64,000 nt of DNA from Harmonia axyridis (Eukaryota; Arthropoda; Insecta; Coleoptera; Coccinellidae): contig NC_059501.1 in assembly GCF_914767665.1 (NCBI RefSeq), forward strand, positions 52,514,798-52,578,797. Direction: 5' to 3'. The position numbers and the translations under genes are program-made. Shown piece by piece: positions 11,129 through 21,199 of the stretch. The notes beneath the pieces were generated by a model that saw only the letters and a program-made list of their open reading frames with translations, was not told the origin of the DNA and made no database searches. Within the stretch, counting starts at the first letter, position 1; each line of letters begins with the position of its first letter.

Positions 11129-12051
11129 ACGGGTGTTTTTTTTCGAGGTATATAACTTTAAGTTGGCATTACTGTTCAAGATGGCGACCGATTCAGCAGC
11201 TGTCAAGTGACTTATTCTCAGTTCGGTTTGGCAATTCATCATTGATAGACTCACGCCTGAACAACGCTTGAAAATAGTGCAATTTCATTTCGAAAAAAAT
11301 GGTTCTGTGCGGAATACGTATCGCGCACTACGTCCATTAGCGATGAAGCGCACTTCTGGTTGAATGGCTACGCCAACAAACAGAACTGCCGCATTTGGAG
11401 TGAAGCTAATCCTCGAGTGTATGTCGAAACACCGTTACATCCAGAAAAACTGACTGTTTGGTGCGCTTTATGGGCTGGTGGAATCATTGGTCCGTACTTC
11501 TTCAAAAACGATGATGGCCAGAACGTTACAGTCAATGGTGATCGGTATAGAGCCATGATTACTAACTTGTTCATTCCTGAATTGAACAACCATGATGTCC
11601 AGGAGCTGTGGTTCCAACAAGACGGCACAACATGTCACACAGCTCGTGCCACAATCGATTTATTGGAAGACACGTTTGGTGACCGCCTAATTTCACGTTT
11701 TGGACCAATTAGCCTCCAAGATCTTTTGATTTAACACCGCTAGACTACTTTCTGTGGGGCTATGTAAAGTCATTGGTCTATGCGGATAAGCCACAAACCC
11801 TTGACCATTTGGAAGAAAACATTCGCCGTGTTATTGCCGATATACGGCCACAAATGTTGGAAAAGTCATCGAAAATTGGACGTCCAGAGTGGACTACATC
11901 CTAGCCAGCCTTGTCGGTCATATGCCAGAAATCATATTTAAAATGTAATGCCACAAGATTATCTTGCGGATAAATAAAATTCATATCAATCGAATAATCC
12001 ATCGTTGTTTTATTGCAATTTAAAGTTCTATAGCTCTAAAAAAACACCCTT
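11129..12051 (+). mobile_element. Rosa-like (DD41D-type) mariner deletion derivative, copy 1
   Basis: Flanked by TA. Terminal repeats are ACGGGTGTTTTTTTT at the left and AAGGGTGTTTTTTTAGAG at the right (reverse complement), with a shared AACTTTAA a little further in. It lies inside the hAT element at 10861-12685, so it is younger than that element. It is about 920 bp, well short of an autonomous element, because the middle of the transposase gene is deleted. A sister copy lies at 19854-20756. Confidence 0.85.
11231..11945 (+). pseudogene. Rosa-like mariner transposase, internally deleted
   Basis: The N-terminus is readable (DRLTPEQRLKI), but the expected ATG is ATT. After the equivalent of TYRALRP the sequence jumps directly to SDEAHFWLNGY, so the rest of the DNA-binding domain is deleted out of frame. 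The catalytic half follows: EKLTVWCALWAGGIIGPYFF and then ELWFQQDGTTCHTA, with the second aspartate. A small deletion near 11712 destroys WPPRSCD. Another frame resumes at TPLDYFLWGYVKSLVYAD. QQD to PLD spacing in the undamaged sister is 41 residues, which fits the DD41D (rosa) group. No functional product is possible. Confidence 0.8.
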
Positions 12052-12693
12052 TATTTTTTTGGGTTCTGAATCCGAATCTGATGTTTAGCACCATAATTCT
12101 GTGACGGAACATTAAAGAAAAATACAAAAAAAATTTAATCTTCTGACGTTTTCTTCCATAAAGTTTTTTGTTCGAAAAACCTGGCTCAAACGATAGTTCA
12201 AAATTGGCGTATTATATCTATCTCTGCTAAAACTCAGTTGATGGGGTAGTTTTAATTTCTTCGATTTATTATATTATCTCTGTTTCTGGGGTACAGAATT
12301 CGAATCTGAAGTTTGCCACCAAAATTTCATGATAAAACATTGAAAAAATGCAAAAAAGGTGATAACTATAATTTTTTACCGGTTTTTTGCATATAAACTT
12401 TCTACTCATAAATTTGAATTTGAGTACTCTGTTGTATAAATACTACGACGGTATTTTTTTCCTAAATATTTTTATAGGAATCTATGTAAAGAAATAAACT
12501 AAATTTCAAAAAGTGATTTTGAAAATGCTTTTTTTCTCAAAACATACTTGAAAAATAAAACTAGTGAAAATAGTCTGCATGGGTTGGCTCTTTTAAAGTT
12601 GATATATTTAAAAAGAAAAACATAAGTTTTTTTTTATAATATGTAAAACCCCCCCCCGAAACTGAAACCTGGCTATACGCCCGTGGCGAGGCA

Positions 12694-13250
12694 TGATGTA
12701 GGAATATATACGCTGTCCTATATTCTTTTTAGTTCTATGCGTCCGAACTCTTTGGTCTTCTATTCCACTGGTTATATATCTGTGATCGAAATATATCAAA
12801 GAATCCTTGTATTTAAAGTAATGGATGAGTAAGATGTGGTAGTAAATCCTTCTCATGTCCAGAACTTTTGCTTCTAACAAAGTTTATCCGTCGAGTACAA
12901 TCTCTCCTAACGTAATATGATTTTGAGAAAGTTATTCTGTATTACCTGCAAGTTCTTCGAATGTGTATCATATAAGCCACCCCAAGCCAGGTGGTAATAA
13001 TCTACAATTTTGGAAATGTTGTTTTTTTGACTAGTTGGTTTTGCTCCTTGTGCCTTATTGTCAGTCCGACAACTCAGTTTATGAACCTAGCAATGAGAAG
13101 ACAACTTTATTTTGGTCATTTATAATGATAAGCAATTATTGGAAAATTTATCGATGTAAACTTAGTGAATTGAAATTAAAAATCAAACTTCTAAGCCAAC
13201 CATTTCTGCTGTAACTTAAAACACAAAAAAAACGTACGTTTTACATCTAT
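12694..13250. other. No gene recognised
   Basis: AT-rich flank between the hAT element and a Tc1-like remnant. No motif seen. Confidence 0.5.
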
Positions 13251-13255
13251 TTAGT

Positions 13256-13370
13256 TCAATATTTTGAATTACCACCTCTAGCTCTTCTTACTGCCTGCAT
13301 AAGTTGGTTCATACTGTCAATTAGTTCACCAATAGCATCTTGAGGAAAATTTCATTTCTTGAAGTAAACC
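13256..13370 (-). pseudogene. Tc1-like transposase C-terminus fragment
   Basis: The minus strand reads FPQDAIGELIDSMNQLMQAVRRARGGNSKY then stop, in pieces of the typical Tc1 ending (IPQ..I..LI.SM..R..AVI.A.GG.T.Y). The catalytic domain is not recognisable upstream (higher plus coordinates), so this is a terminal fragment. The repeat at 13420-13640 adjoins it and may be part of the same element. Confidence 0.6.
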
Positions 13371-13419
13371 GTTAATGACAAGTTTATGCTCTTTTGAAAA
13401 TGAATAAGTGCAATTATAT

Positions 13420-13640
13420 CTATGAACCAAGAAAAAAATGTTGATAAGGAATGGTTCTTAATAAAAATTGTCAATGTGAAAAAATTTTACTACGAAATTA
13501 TTCCACAGGATGTTTAAAAATTAGGGTTTAAAAACAAACTTCTAATTAACTGTACAGTGACTTATTTATCCAGCATTTAACGAAAGAAAAAAATATGCAA
13601 GTGGAAATTAAAGATTTTATTTACAGACATGAGAAAATTC
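13420..13640 (-). repeat. Dispersed repeat, inverted partner of 10196-10430
   Basis: See 10196-10430 for the matching blocks. Here the repeat lies directly upstream, on the minus strand, of the Tc1-like C-terminal fragment, which suggests that both come from one decayed element. Confidence 0.55.
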
Positions 13641-14740
13641 TGAAGATTGAACTGAAGGAATAAAGAACATAAGACCTCAAATTTCACCAAATATCAACTC
13701 ACTACATTTTTTGTCTGCATATTTGGCATTTGTGAGTGCATATAGCGTTCAGCTGGGAAAATGAGCGCTAAAAATATTTCAAAAATATACTAATTTAATC
13801 GGTCAGCAACATTCGACGCCTGAATGTTAATTCTTTTACTTAAGCTTGGATTCATCGTATTTATATTATCATGCTCTTCTTGCTGCACTTGTTTCAAAAG
13901 ATCCGCCAGTAGGTATTCCACATATTTTGAAGTATATATTGTTTAATTCCGCAAAAAAAAAAGTTTTCGTCAGATCCCACTACGGTTTTTGTATCTCCTC
14001 AATTGATATAACTATTTCGTGAACAACTGAGGATCATCAATTTCAAAATTGAACTTTGGCATTGTTGAGTAAAAAAATACCAAAACTCTTCTTCTTTCTT
14101 TGAAGGTTAGAAAAACTGGTAGGTATGAATTTTATGATTTCATTGCATAATCTAATAGGTAATACGATGGTCATGTTATAATAAGAAGGTTCATTTTGAA
14201 CTCTTTCCTACTTTCCTACCTCTTTCAACGAACGGAGATGGTTCGCGAATAGGGAAAATAATAAAACTTGTAATTATGTTGCAGCATTTTGTGTCGAAGA
14301 AAGCATATTGATAACCTAACTAGTAACACAGGAAGGCAAATTTTAGGGAATCTATGTCAGCTGTTTACAATAGGCTATTTAGAATACTGACCAACCTATC
14401 AAATGAATATGCACATATTCATGGCTCACGTTTTCTTCCAAGAAACTATCCATTGTAATATATCTATGATTGAAGTATTAAGATTGTTATTATACCAGGA
14501 GATTTCACGGAGAGTATCGAATAAAAATCACACAATATTTCTGTGACCTGAGAGGAATTTCGAAAATCAAAAACCTGATATCTCAGTGACAATAGAGTAT
14601 CAAAATACAAAAGTCTGATATTGCAATATTTCAGTAACAATAACAGATCCGACCGAATTGAATTTTTGCAGCGATAGTCACCGTTGGTTAGAATATTTCG
14701 AAAAAAGACTCGAGATAGACAAAGTTCACAGTTGAAAATT
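13641..14740. other. No gene recognised
   Basis: AT-rich; no terminal repeat or protein motif noted. Confidence 0.45.
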
Positions 14741-14764
14741 CGAATTCGTTTCACTTCAAATTCC

Positions 14765-15118
14765 ACCAAATATGATACCAACTTTAATTTTTAAATGTTA
14801 TATGAAGTTTTTCTTATCATGATCAGATTACTCATTGAAATCTACATTGCTCTGATATATATTTCCGCTGAATATTTTTCTGAAATCTGAAAAAAAATCT
14901 TCAACTTTTCTCGAATAGGGCTTCATTCAAATGTTAATAAGTTTGAGATTTCTGCAATATGAATTCTAATTTTTTATCTTCTATCCTTCAATTGAAATTT
15001 CATTTGTTTCGATTTCGATGTGAAAGTCAGTCAAAAACCTCAATATTCATTTGTTTCAAATTAGAACCCATTTTTTATTGGTCAGGTGGAATCAACTATT
15101 AGTTTCACCCTGTATGCT
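14765..15118 (+). repeat. Dispersed repeat, partner of 39825-40075
   Basis: Shares ATGATACCAAC, a TTTTTRAATGTTA block, ATTACTCRTTGAA and TCTGAAATCTGAAAAAAA with 39825-40075 in the same order over about 250 bp. The right side ends in TTTCACCCTGTATG, a transposon-like CACCCTGTA terminus. Transposase sequence is absent. Confidence 0.5.
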
Positions 15119-15970
15119 AAATTGAATTTCTAATTAACGGGGGACAAGCATTGTTATATCTTCTGACAGAAGCTCATAAAAGAAAAATCGGCAAATGATT
15201 CAGACAATGTAGAATTCAAAGAGTGATTTGATTGTGAGAAAGAAATGGGTGTTACATTTGAAAAACGAAAGTGATTCTGATGTTTTTACCAAAAATTCAT
15301 ATCTCCCAACAAAGCACAAGTATAAAATTTGAAGTGTAAATCACGAGACTTTCTTTGAAATATTCTAACCAACAGTCTTCGTGAATCACTCTGTATCGAA
15401 TAGCATTTTCAAGCTCCATGGAAAATTCTAAGTTGATCCCATTTGTAGAACCATGAAAAATATACCATAAGAAATTCAAGAATAATATTTGAGGAAAACA
15501 CCCAATATTTCCGAGATTACAGATCCGATTCAATCTTAGTACGATTTTTTATGTCAATAGCGGCATCAGAATCATAGGGACATTCAGTTAATCAAAGTTG
15601 AGTCCTCTTTAGTCCTGGTTATTAACTTGGCTGGGACGGGGTCAGGTATCGACTATCTTCCCGGTTTCGGCTGAAATGTACGAAAACAAAATTCGAACTA
15701 TGGTTGGAAGATGATTCTTTCTGACGAAAGAGCAATAATACGGGATGACCGAGGGAATATTTGAATAAACTCTTTCGTTTTCTCAAGAATATTTCATCAA
15801 TTATTAATTAATTTATTATTTTAGGTACTCTTCTATTCTTATTCTACTCTTCAATGGCTTGTCAATTCGAAAATTAATCGAGTAATATATTCCATGATGG
15901 TTGAACTTGGGTGGTAGTTGTGGTAGTGGTGGTACATACGTATTCTGAAAATCAAGAGACTAGAATGTAT
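15119..15970. other. No gene recognised
   Basis: AT-rich, featureless to me. A weak minus-strand frame near 15297-15533 has no recognised motif. Confidence 0.45.
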
Positions 15971-15971
15971 A

Positions 15972-16644
15972 CAGGGTGGCCATTTGAAAACGAAACAGAC
16001 GAGATTACAGACGAAATAAAGTTTTTCGATAGAAATGCTCGGACAGGTCGATTTCTGTTTCGAGGGGAACAACTTAAGATGTAGGTTACGGACGCATAGC
16101 GCTTCAACCCTTGCTGCTACAACCCCCACCCCCAATTTTTGAATAGGGAAGATGGGGTGAGTGGTACCCTCAATTTAAAGGTATTTTTATACTGATTTCA
16201 GCACAGTAATTGTTTTTTTATTTTATGCATTAGTTCTCGAAATATTCATGCGTTAGTTAGTTAGGAAGGAAGCCACAGTTATGGTTGTTTTGAAGCTCAA
16301 AATGTCGATTTTTCACAAAACACTACAAGTGCCATGAAAACACTACTTCATTTTCAAATACTTAGTTAAGAATATTTCGAGAACTAATGCATAAAATGAA
16401 AAAACAATTACTGTGCTGAAATCAGTATAAAAATACCTTTCAAATGAGGTATCACTCACCCCATCTTCCCTATTCAAAATTTGGGGGTGAGGGTTGTAGT
16501 AGCAAGGGTTGAAGCGCTATGCGTCCGTAACCTACATCTTAAGTTGTCCCCCTCGAAACAGAAATCGACCTGTCCGAGCATTTCTATCGAAAAACTTTAT
16601 TTCGTCTGTAATCTCGTCTGTTTCGTTTTCAAATGGCCACCCTG
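15972..16644. mobile_element. Foldback element, 673 bp, with about 275-bp arms
   Basis: Left arm (to about 16247) and right arm (from about 16371) are nearly identical inverted copies; by eye they differ at roughly one base in 25. Ends are CAGGGTGGCCATTTG on both sides, each flanked by TA. The spacer of about 120 bp is unique. The arms contain mirror-image open frames on opposite strands encoding near-identical peptides (VEALCVRNLHLKL). These are a consequence of the palindrome, not genes. The high arm identity suggests a recent insertion or arm conversion. TA flanks point to mobilisation by a Tc1/mariner-type transposase. Confidence 0.85.
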
Positions 16645-16980
16645 TATATGTACTTCCAATTGAATTGAATAGAATATATTGAAGCTAGAATCGACGGTAT
16701 TCGAAAATGTTGATTACCACTGAAATCTATTTACGAAAGTGAACATTGAGTCGTAAATACGGTTAAGCATTACTATTGGGTTGTGAGATAAAGATTTTAA
16801 AGTGCGATTAAGTACGATATTTCTTGAAAAAATTACATCAATATGAATTTGAACAAGCCCACAAAGCCACGTCTCAATGGTTTTCTTATTTGTTTTCATA
16901 TAGGTGTTCAAATATGATTTTCTCCCATGCATAGTATAATACTCTTATAAAATAAATACTTAAAAACAAACAAAAAATTT

Positions 16981-17175
16981 GAAAACACTGACTGAACTAT
17001 TGAGCGCTCGTCATTCGTGCCCTAATTGCGGGCTTGATGACCACTTGTTTCTGCTTATGTTTTCTATAAGGACTCTCCTTGCCCTAAGTGAGACCTCTCA
17101 CAACCTTGTACAAGTTATACATAAAGGGTGATGAATGCATAAATGAACTAGCGCTCAAAAGTTCCTGACTGCTTT
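16981..17175. mobile_element. Palindromic MITE, GCACTGAC/GAAGTCAGG family
   Basis: Left CACTGACTGAACTATTGAGC and right GCTCAAAAGTTCCTGACTGC (plus strand) form imperfect arms around a divergent centre with CTAATTGCGGGC. Belongs to the family best seen at 34306-34472. Confidence 0.6.
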
Positions 17176-17179
17176 CCTA

Positions 17180-18655
17180 ATCTTTGCATTATCTATATTA
17201 TATACAGAAATGGCTATAAAAAATCTCACATGACGTGGAGATAAGTTTGAATATTCAGATTGACTTTTGAAACTGCATTAGAATGATATCTCCCTGACAA
17301 CACGTTTCGTTAATAATTTAGATATTTTAAATACTCAGTATCATCAAAAACAGTATCCAATACGTTGTGCGATAATATTCACATTTTTCAATTCAGTAAT
17401 GCAATATATCAAGAACATCACTCAATCGCCATAGTAACAACATATTATCAGAGATAACTCATCAATAACACAAATAGTATATTGTTTTCAATAACAGAAC
17501 CTGTATTAAGGCCGAAAAAATAATGTGACATTTGAACTTGCTGACGTATGATGACGTTGGGTACTTGCCTCCATAGATATTGTCAACTCTAAACAAGATC
17601 ACACCACAATTTTATATTATTTCTCTCTGAGATAAGAACAGTTTGTTTATGATGGTTCTGAATGGATAACATCACAAATAGAATTCAGTTTAAAGGCATT
17701 AGGAGATTTTAAGTTCGTGAAGGAGAAAAAGCAAACTCACTTTGATGGAAAGAAGACTATTCAATCTTTGCTCTCAGATAAAAAAAACAAATAATATAGG
17801 TAAATGGATCTAAATTATCTGAAGGAGAAAATATACTTCCACCTTCGATGCATCAAGAAATTATAATTTTCAAAATAGTGGATTGAGAAATCGAGTAAAT
17901 CTTCCTAATTATTTTTTAACCACCAAAAATAATTATTTGAGTTATATATAGGTTGCTTCATTATCCCCAATATTTTTTCATTTACGGGATGAAATGATAA
18001 TTCTCAATAATTATTCTCAACAAAATTTAAACTTTTATGCCTTTTTGAAGAAGTAAAGCATTATTCATATACATGGTACATAATACAAAGTCAGGAAAAC
18101 AAAGGACAATTTCGACTCATAGAGGTACCTATTGACAAGATAAATTTTTGAATGATTTTTTAAATCAATTCTTCCATGTTCAGCCATCAAAATTCATGGA
18201 TCTATGTTGAAGAAATAGTTCATCTAAGCATATTTTCTCTGAATCAAAACTAACTGAACTTGCTGCTTCAGAGGAATATTTGAAGATTGTATATTTGAAA
18301 TTTGAAGGCATCCATTCTTGTTATCTCACGACTTTAAGATCGAGAAGTCTAACTAACAAACAGACATTCCACTGAAGATTACATTGTTTTTCAACAATTT
18401 CTCATAAATATAAGATTTTCCTAATCTTTTTCAATGTTTGAATTCCAAACAGGTAGCTAATTATTATTATAGTATTTGGTTTGACTACAAACTTCATTTA
18501 AGATCAATAATAGACACTATCACAGTAGTAGAACAATTCTTTCTGTTGATGACAGTTGTCATCAATTAATGTGGTATATTGTGGAAACTATAATATTTAG
18601 ATATTACTCCTTTCTGGTTCTTTGCTCTTTTGTTTTCAGATTTGATTACCTATAA
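17180..18655. other. No gene recognised
   Basis: AT-rich; no protein motif or clear inverted repeat noticed. Confidence 0.45.
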
Positions 18656-18721
18656 TATATACTTCACGATAGATTGGTGGTGTAGGATCAGAGAAACAGG
18701 AAAATGATACTTTGTTAGTTC

Positions 18722-18760
18722 GCCGACGTTTCGGAAAAATTTATTTCCATCCTCAGAGCT
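18722..18760 (-). ncRNA. Hammerhead-like ribozyme motif, left arm
   Basis: On the minus strand CTGAGGA fits the CUGANGA core. It is followed by GGAAA..TTTCC (stem II), GAAAC and GTC before GGCG. Stem I is weaker than in the other arm (GCT against GGC, one wobble). Stem III is only AC/GT, the minimal palindromic form thought to act as a dimer. An unpaired T between core and stem II departs from the classic consensus. Confidence 0.5.
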
Positions 18761-18802
18761 CATAACGGTGCTTGATGTCCTTCATAAAACCCATATTAGT
18801 TA

Positions 18803-18846
18803 TGAGCCCTGAGGATGGAAATAATTTTTTCCGAAACGTCGGCGAA
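18803..18846 (+). ncRNA. Hammerhead-like ribozyme motif, right arm
   Basis: Core CTGAGGA at 18809-18815, stem II GGAAA/TTTCC, then GAAAC at 18833-18837. The presumed cleavage site is after C18840 (GTC|GGC). Stem I pairs GCC 18806-18808 with GGC 18841-18843. Stem III is limited to AC/GT. The match to the conserved core is direct; catalytic activity is inferred from family knowledge. Confidence 0.55.
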
Positions 18847-18939
18847 CTAACAGACTATCATTTTCCTGTTTCTCTGATCCTAGACCACCAATCTATCGTG
18901 AAGTAAAATTTTTGGATCACCACTTCAGATTTTGTATAA

Positions 18940-19215
18940 TATATACGTCGTCAATTTCTGGAAAAAAGGAAGGACGAAAGAATTCTATTTGAATGAAGAA
19001 GAAGCCCTTCAATAAAAATATGTCACCTTATTTTGTAAACAAATACACAAACCAATCAACACATCTATATATTCGGGTATTTTTTGCTGAGGTTTTTATC
19101 TGTTCTCTTGTATCATACGTTGAAATATATGATGCCTTTTTCGTATTTCCTTTGCTGTATATGTATATATCATTTAATTTTCTTCATCATTCAAAACTAA
19201 TTTTTTTTTTCTAAT
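18940..19215 (+). repeat. Dispersed repeat with conserved reading frame (KKKPFN..VNKYTN)
   Basis: Matches 60170-60425 (minus strand). Both copies start with ATATACGTCGTCAA-like sequence and encode peptides with a shared pattern: KKKPFN.NMS.Y.VNKYTN, then LVSY.E.YD, then FPLL. Two indels in this copy are in frame. It lies directly downstream of the hammerhead-bearing inverted repeat. I do not recognise a protein family. Confidence 0.5.
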
Positions 19216-19851
19216 TCTATACAAAATTCAATTGATTATGGGGATAATCATCCCTATCAGCTGACCTGTTTGGACTTTATCCGAGTATCAAATTTTTTCG
19301 TATTGTTTGTTAATACAAAATTATTCTGTTCGTTTGCTTCATACGCAAAACCTGTGTACAAACTCGCTCTAATTTTTTTCTATGAAAAGGTATCTACCAT
19401 TTAGCTTAACGAATAATTCATGAATTATGGAAATGATTGTGTCCAAAATGCAATATTTGATTTTTATTCATTCCTAATTTTGAGGAAATTGTTTTAGGTT
19501 CCTCTCAATTGTATTTTCATGGAGATAATGATCGGATCTAAAAACGAAATGAGTCTTACATATGAGTATATCTTCACGATAAACATACCCAGCCTGTATC
19601 AACTGACCTCGTTGAAGACAATATCTCCATATATTTACTGAAACTGATAATAACTCAAGTAAGTAGCTTAGTCATTATCTCATATAGGTAAATAGGAACG
19701 GGCGCCATTTTCTGCCTATTTGAATCAAGATTTTGATGTTCTATTTATTTCTAGGAAGGTGCAATTGAATTTTGATTATCTGAAATTTTTGATGAAAAGA
19801 ATGAATTGAATTAGGAAGCTGTGGATGGTGAACATTTTCGATCTGTGTAAC
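19216..19851. other. No gene recognised
   Basis: AT-rich flank; ends in the TA (19852-19853) duplicated by the adjacent mariner. Confidence 0.45.
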
Positions 19852-19853
19852 TA

Positions 19854-20756
19854 AACGGTGTTTTTTTTAGAGCTATAGAACTTTAAACTGCAATAAAACA
19901 ACGATGGATTATTCGATTGACATGAATTTTATTTTTCCGCAAGATAATCTTGTGGCATTACATTTTAAATATGATTTCTGGCATATGACCGCCACGGCTG
20001 GTTCGGATGTTGTCCAATCTGGACGTCCAATTCTCGATGACTTTTTCCAACATTTATGGCCGTATATCGGCAATAACACGGCGAATGTTGTCTTTCAAAT
20101 GGTCAAGGGTTTGTGGCTTATCCGCATAGACCAATGACTTTACATAGCCCCATAGAAAGTAGTCTAGCGGTGTTAAATCACAAGATCTTGGAGGCCAACT
20201 CACAGGTCCAAAACGTGAAATTAGGCGGTCACTAAACGTGTCTTTCAATAAATCGATTGTGGCACGAGCTTTGTGACATGTTGCGCCGTCTTCTTGGAAC
20301 CACAGCTCCTGGACATTATGGTTGTTCAATTCAGGAATGAAAAAGTTAGTAATCATGGCTCTATACCGATCACCATTGACTGTAACGTTCTGGCCATCAT
20401 CGTTTTTGAAGAAGTACGGACCAATGATTCCACCAGCCCATAAAGCGCACCAAACAGTCAGTTTTTCCGGATATAACGATGTTTCGACATACACTTGAGG
20501 ATTAGCTTCACTCAACCAGAACTGCGCTTCATCGCTAAACGAAATGAAATGGACGTAGTGCGCGATACGTATTCCGCACAGAACCATTATTTTCGAAATA
20601 AAATTGCATTATTTGCAAGCATTGTTCAGGCGTGAGTCTATTTATGATGAATTGCAAACCAAACTGAGAATAAATCACTTGACAACTGTTGAATCGGTCG
20701 CCATCTTGAACAGTAATGCCAATTTAAAGTTATTTACCTCGAAAAAAAACACCCGT
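19854..20756 (-). mobile_element. Rosa-like mariner deletion derivative, copy 2
   Basis: Flanked by TA. Element 5' end is at the right (ACGGGTGTTTTTTTT on the minus strand) and the 3' end at the left (AACGGTGTTTTTTTTAGAG). Same family and same major internal deletion as 11129-12051. Compared with that copy it retains about 10 extra bases at the deletion junction and lacks an in-frame 36-bp segment just after AHFWL. Confidence 0.85.
19950..20655 (-). pseudogene. Rosa-like mariner transposase, internally deleted, copy 2
   Basis: The catalytic half stays open from 20587 to a stop at 20054. It reads FSDEAQFWL, EKLTVWCALWAGGIIGPYFF, ELWFQEDGATCHKA, SWPPRSCDLTPLDYFLWG and KSLVYADKPQTLDHL. All three aspartates are present (SDEA, QEDG, PLDY or SCDL), with 41 residues from EDG to PLD. 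The stop is a CAA-to-TAA change relative to copy 1. The N-terminal helix-turn-helix region is lost by the shared deletion, the start codon is degraded (ATA) and the short N-terminal remnant is out of frame, so it cannot bind its own ends. Confidence 0.85.
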
Positions 20757-20911
20757 TATATTAGGTATCAAACACCAAATTCCTTTTACTCATCAAATAT
20801 GCACATCGTCAAAAGTCTTGGCCCTCCCTATCAAATCTCAACTTGTTGAATTTAACATGACATTTTTTGTGCTGGAATCTTCACTATCTTATTATTTATA
20901 TGAATAGGTAA

Positions 20912-21199
20912 AATAAACCAGCAAAAAAATTTTTTATTCGGGAGAATACGGGTGCATTCGAAGTTGATCAGTTTTCAGCGAATAACGAGAATTGTTATAT
21001 TGAAAATATTCCGTGGAAAATTCCGGGACATCCAATTTCTCAGATTAACATGCCATTAACATGCACCAGATTGCGCAACAGACTTCTTCATCAGCGTTGC
21101 CCGGAGACCGGTGCCATGGTCAAACCAGAGTATAACATCTGCAAGGGAAGACCATTATATCGCAAATTTTATTCGAACGAATCGAACGGCATTTGTTAG
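20912..21199 (+). other. Unassigned open segment, possible orphan exon
   Basis: A stop-free stretch of 95 codons with balanced amino-acid composition in AT-rich DNA. Landmarks are ENCYIENIPWKIPGHP, TCTRLRNRLLHQRCP and YNICKGRPLYRKFY, then TAG. The first in-frame ATG is at 21050, giving 50 codons; an AG at 20920-20921 (AAACCAG) could be a splice acceptor. I recognise no family. It could be a host exon, a transposon exon or chance. Confidence 0.25.

Larger units (their letters stand above)
10861..12685. mobile_element. Non-autonomous hAT element with nested mariner
   Basis: Terminal inverted repeats CACGGGCGTAGCCAGG (left) and CACGGGCGTATAGCCAGG (right, reverse complement) continue into runs of G and a short C-rich palindrome. 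The 8-bp flanks GCGAGTCA and GCGAGGCA agree at 7 of 8 positions, the duplication length expected for hAT. The interior outside the nested mariner has no transposase but has diverged direct repeats of about 70 bp at 12058-12130 and 12287-12360 (GAATCCGAATCTGATG, GCACCATAATT). Without the nested element it would be about 900 bp. Confidence 0.75.
18662..18908. mobile_element. Penelope-like inverted repeat carrying two hammerhead motifs
   Basis: Two arms of about 105 bp in inverted orientation (left about 18668-18768, right about 18798-18905), by eye more than 90% identical, separated by about 35 bp. Each arm contains CTGAGGATGGAAAT..TTCCGAAACGTCGGCG, the arrangement reported for the short type-I hammerhead ribozymes of Penelope-like retroelements. 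No reverse transcriptase or GIY-YIG endonuclease is present, so this would be a remnant of terminal sequence only. Alternatively it is an unrelated foldback MITE; the motif makes the Penelope reading the stronger one. Confidence 0.6.

Noticed and set aside
15851..16663. Two near-identical small proteins encoded on opposite strands
   Set aside because: They lie in the two arms of a foldback element; identical arms read in mirror orientation produce them automatically.
20604..20849. 81-codon plus-strand frame
   Set aside because: It is the antisense of the 5' region of the minus-strand rosa-like mariner copy 2.
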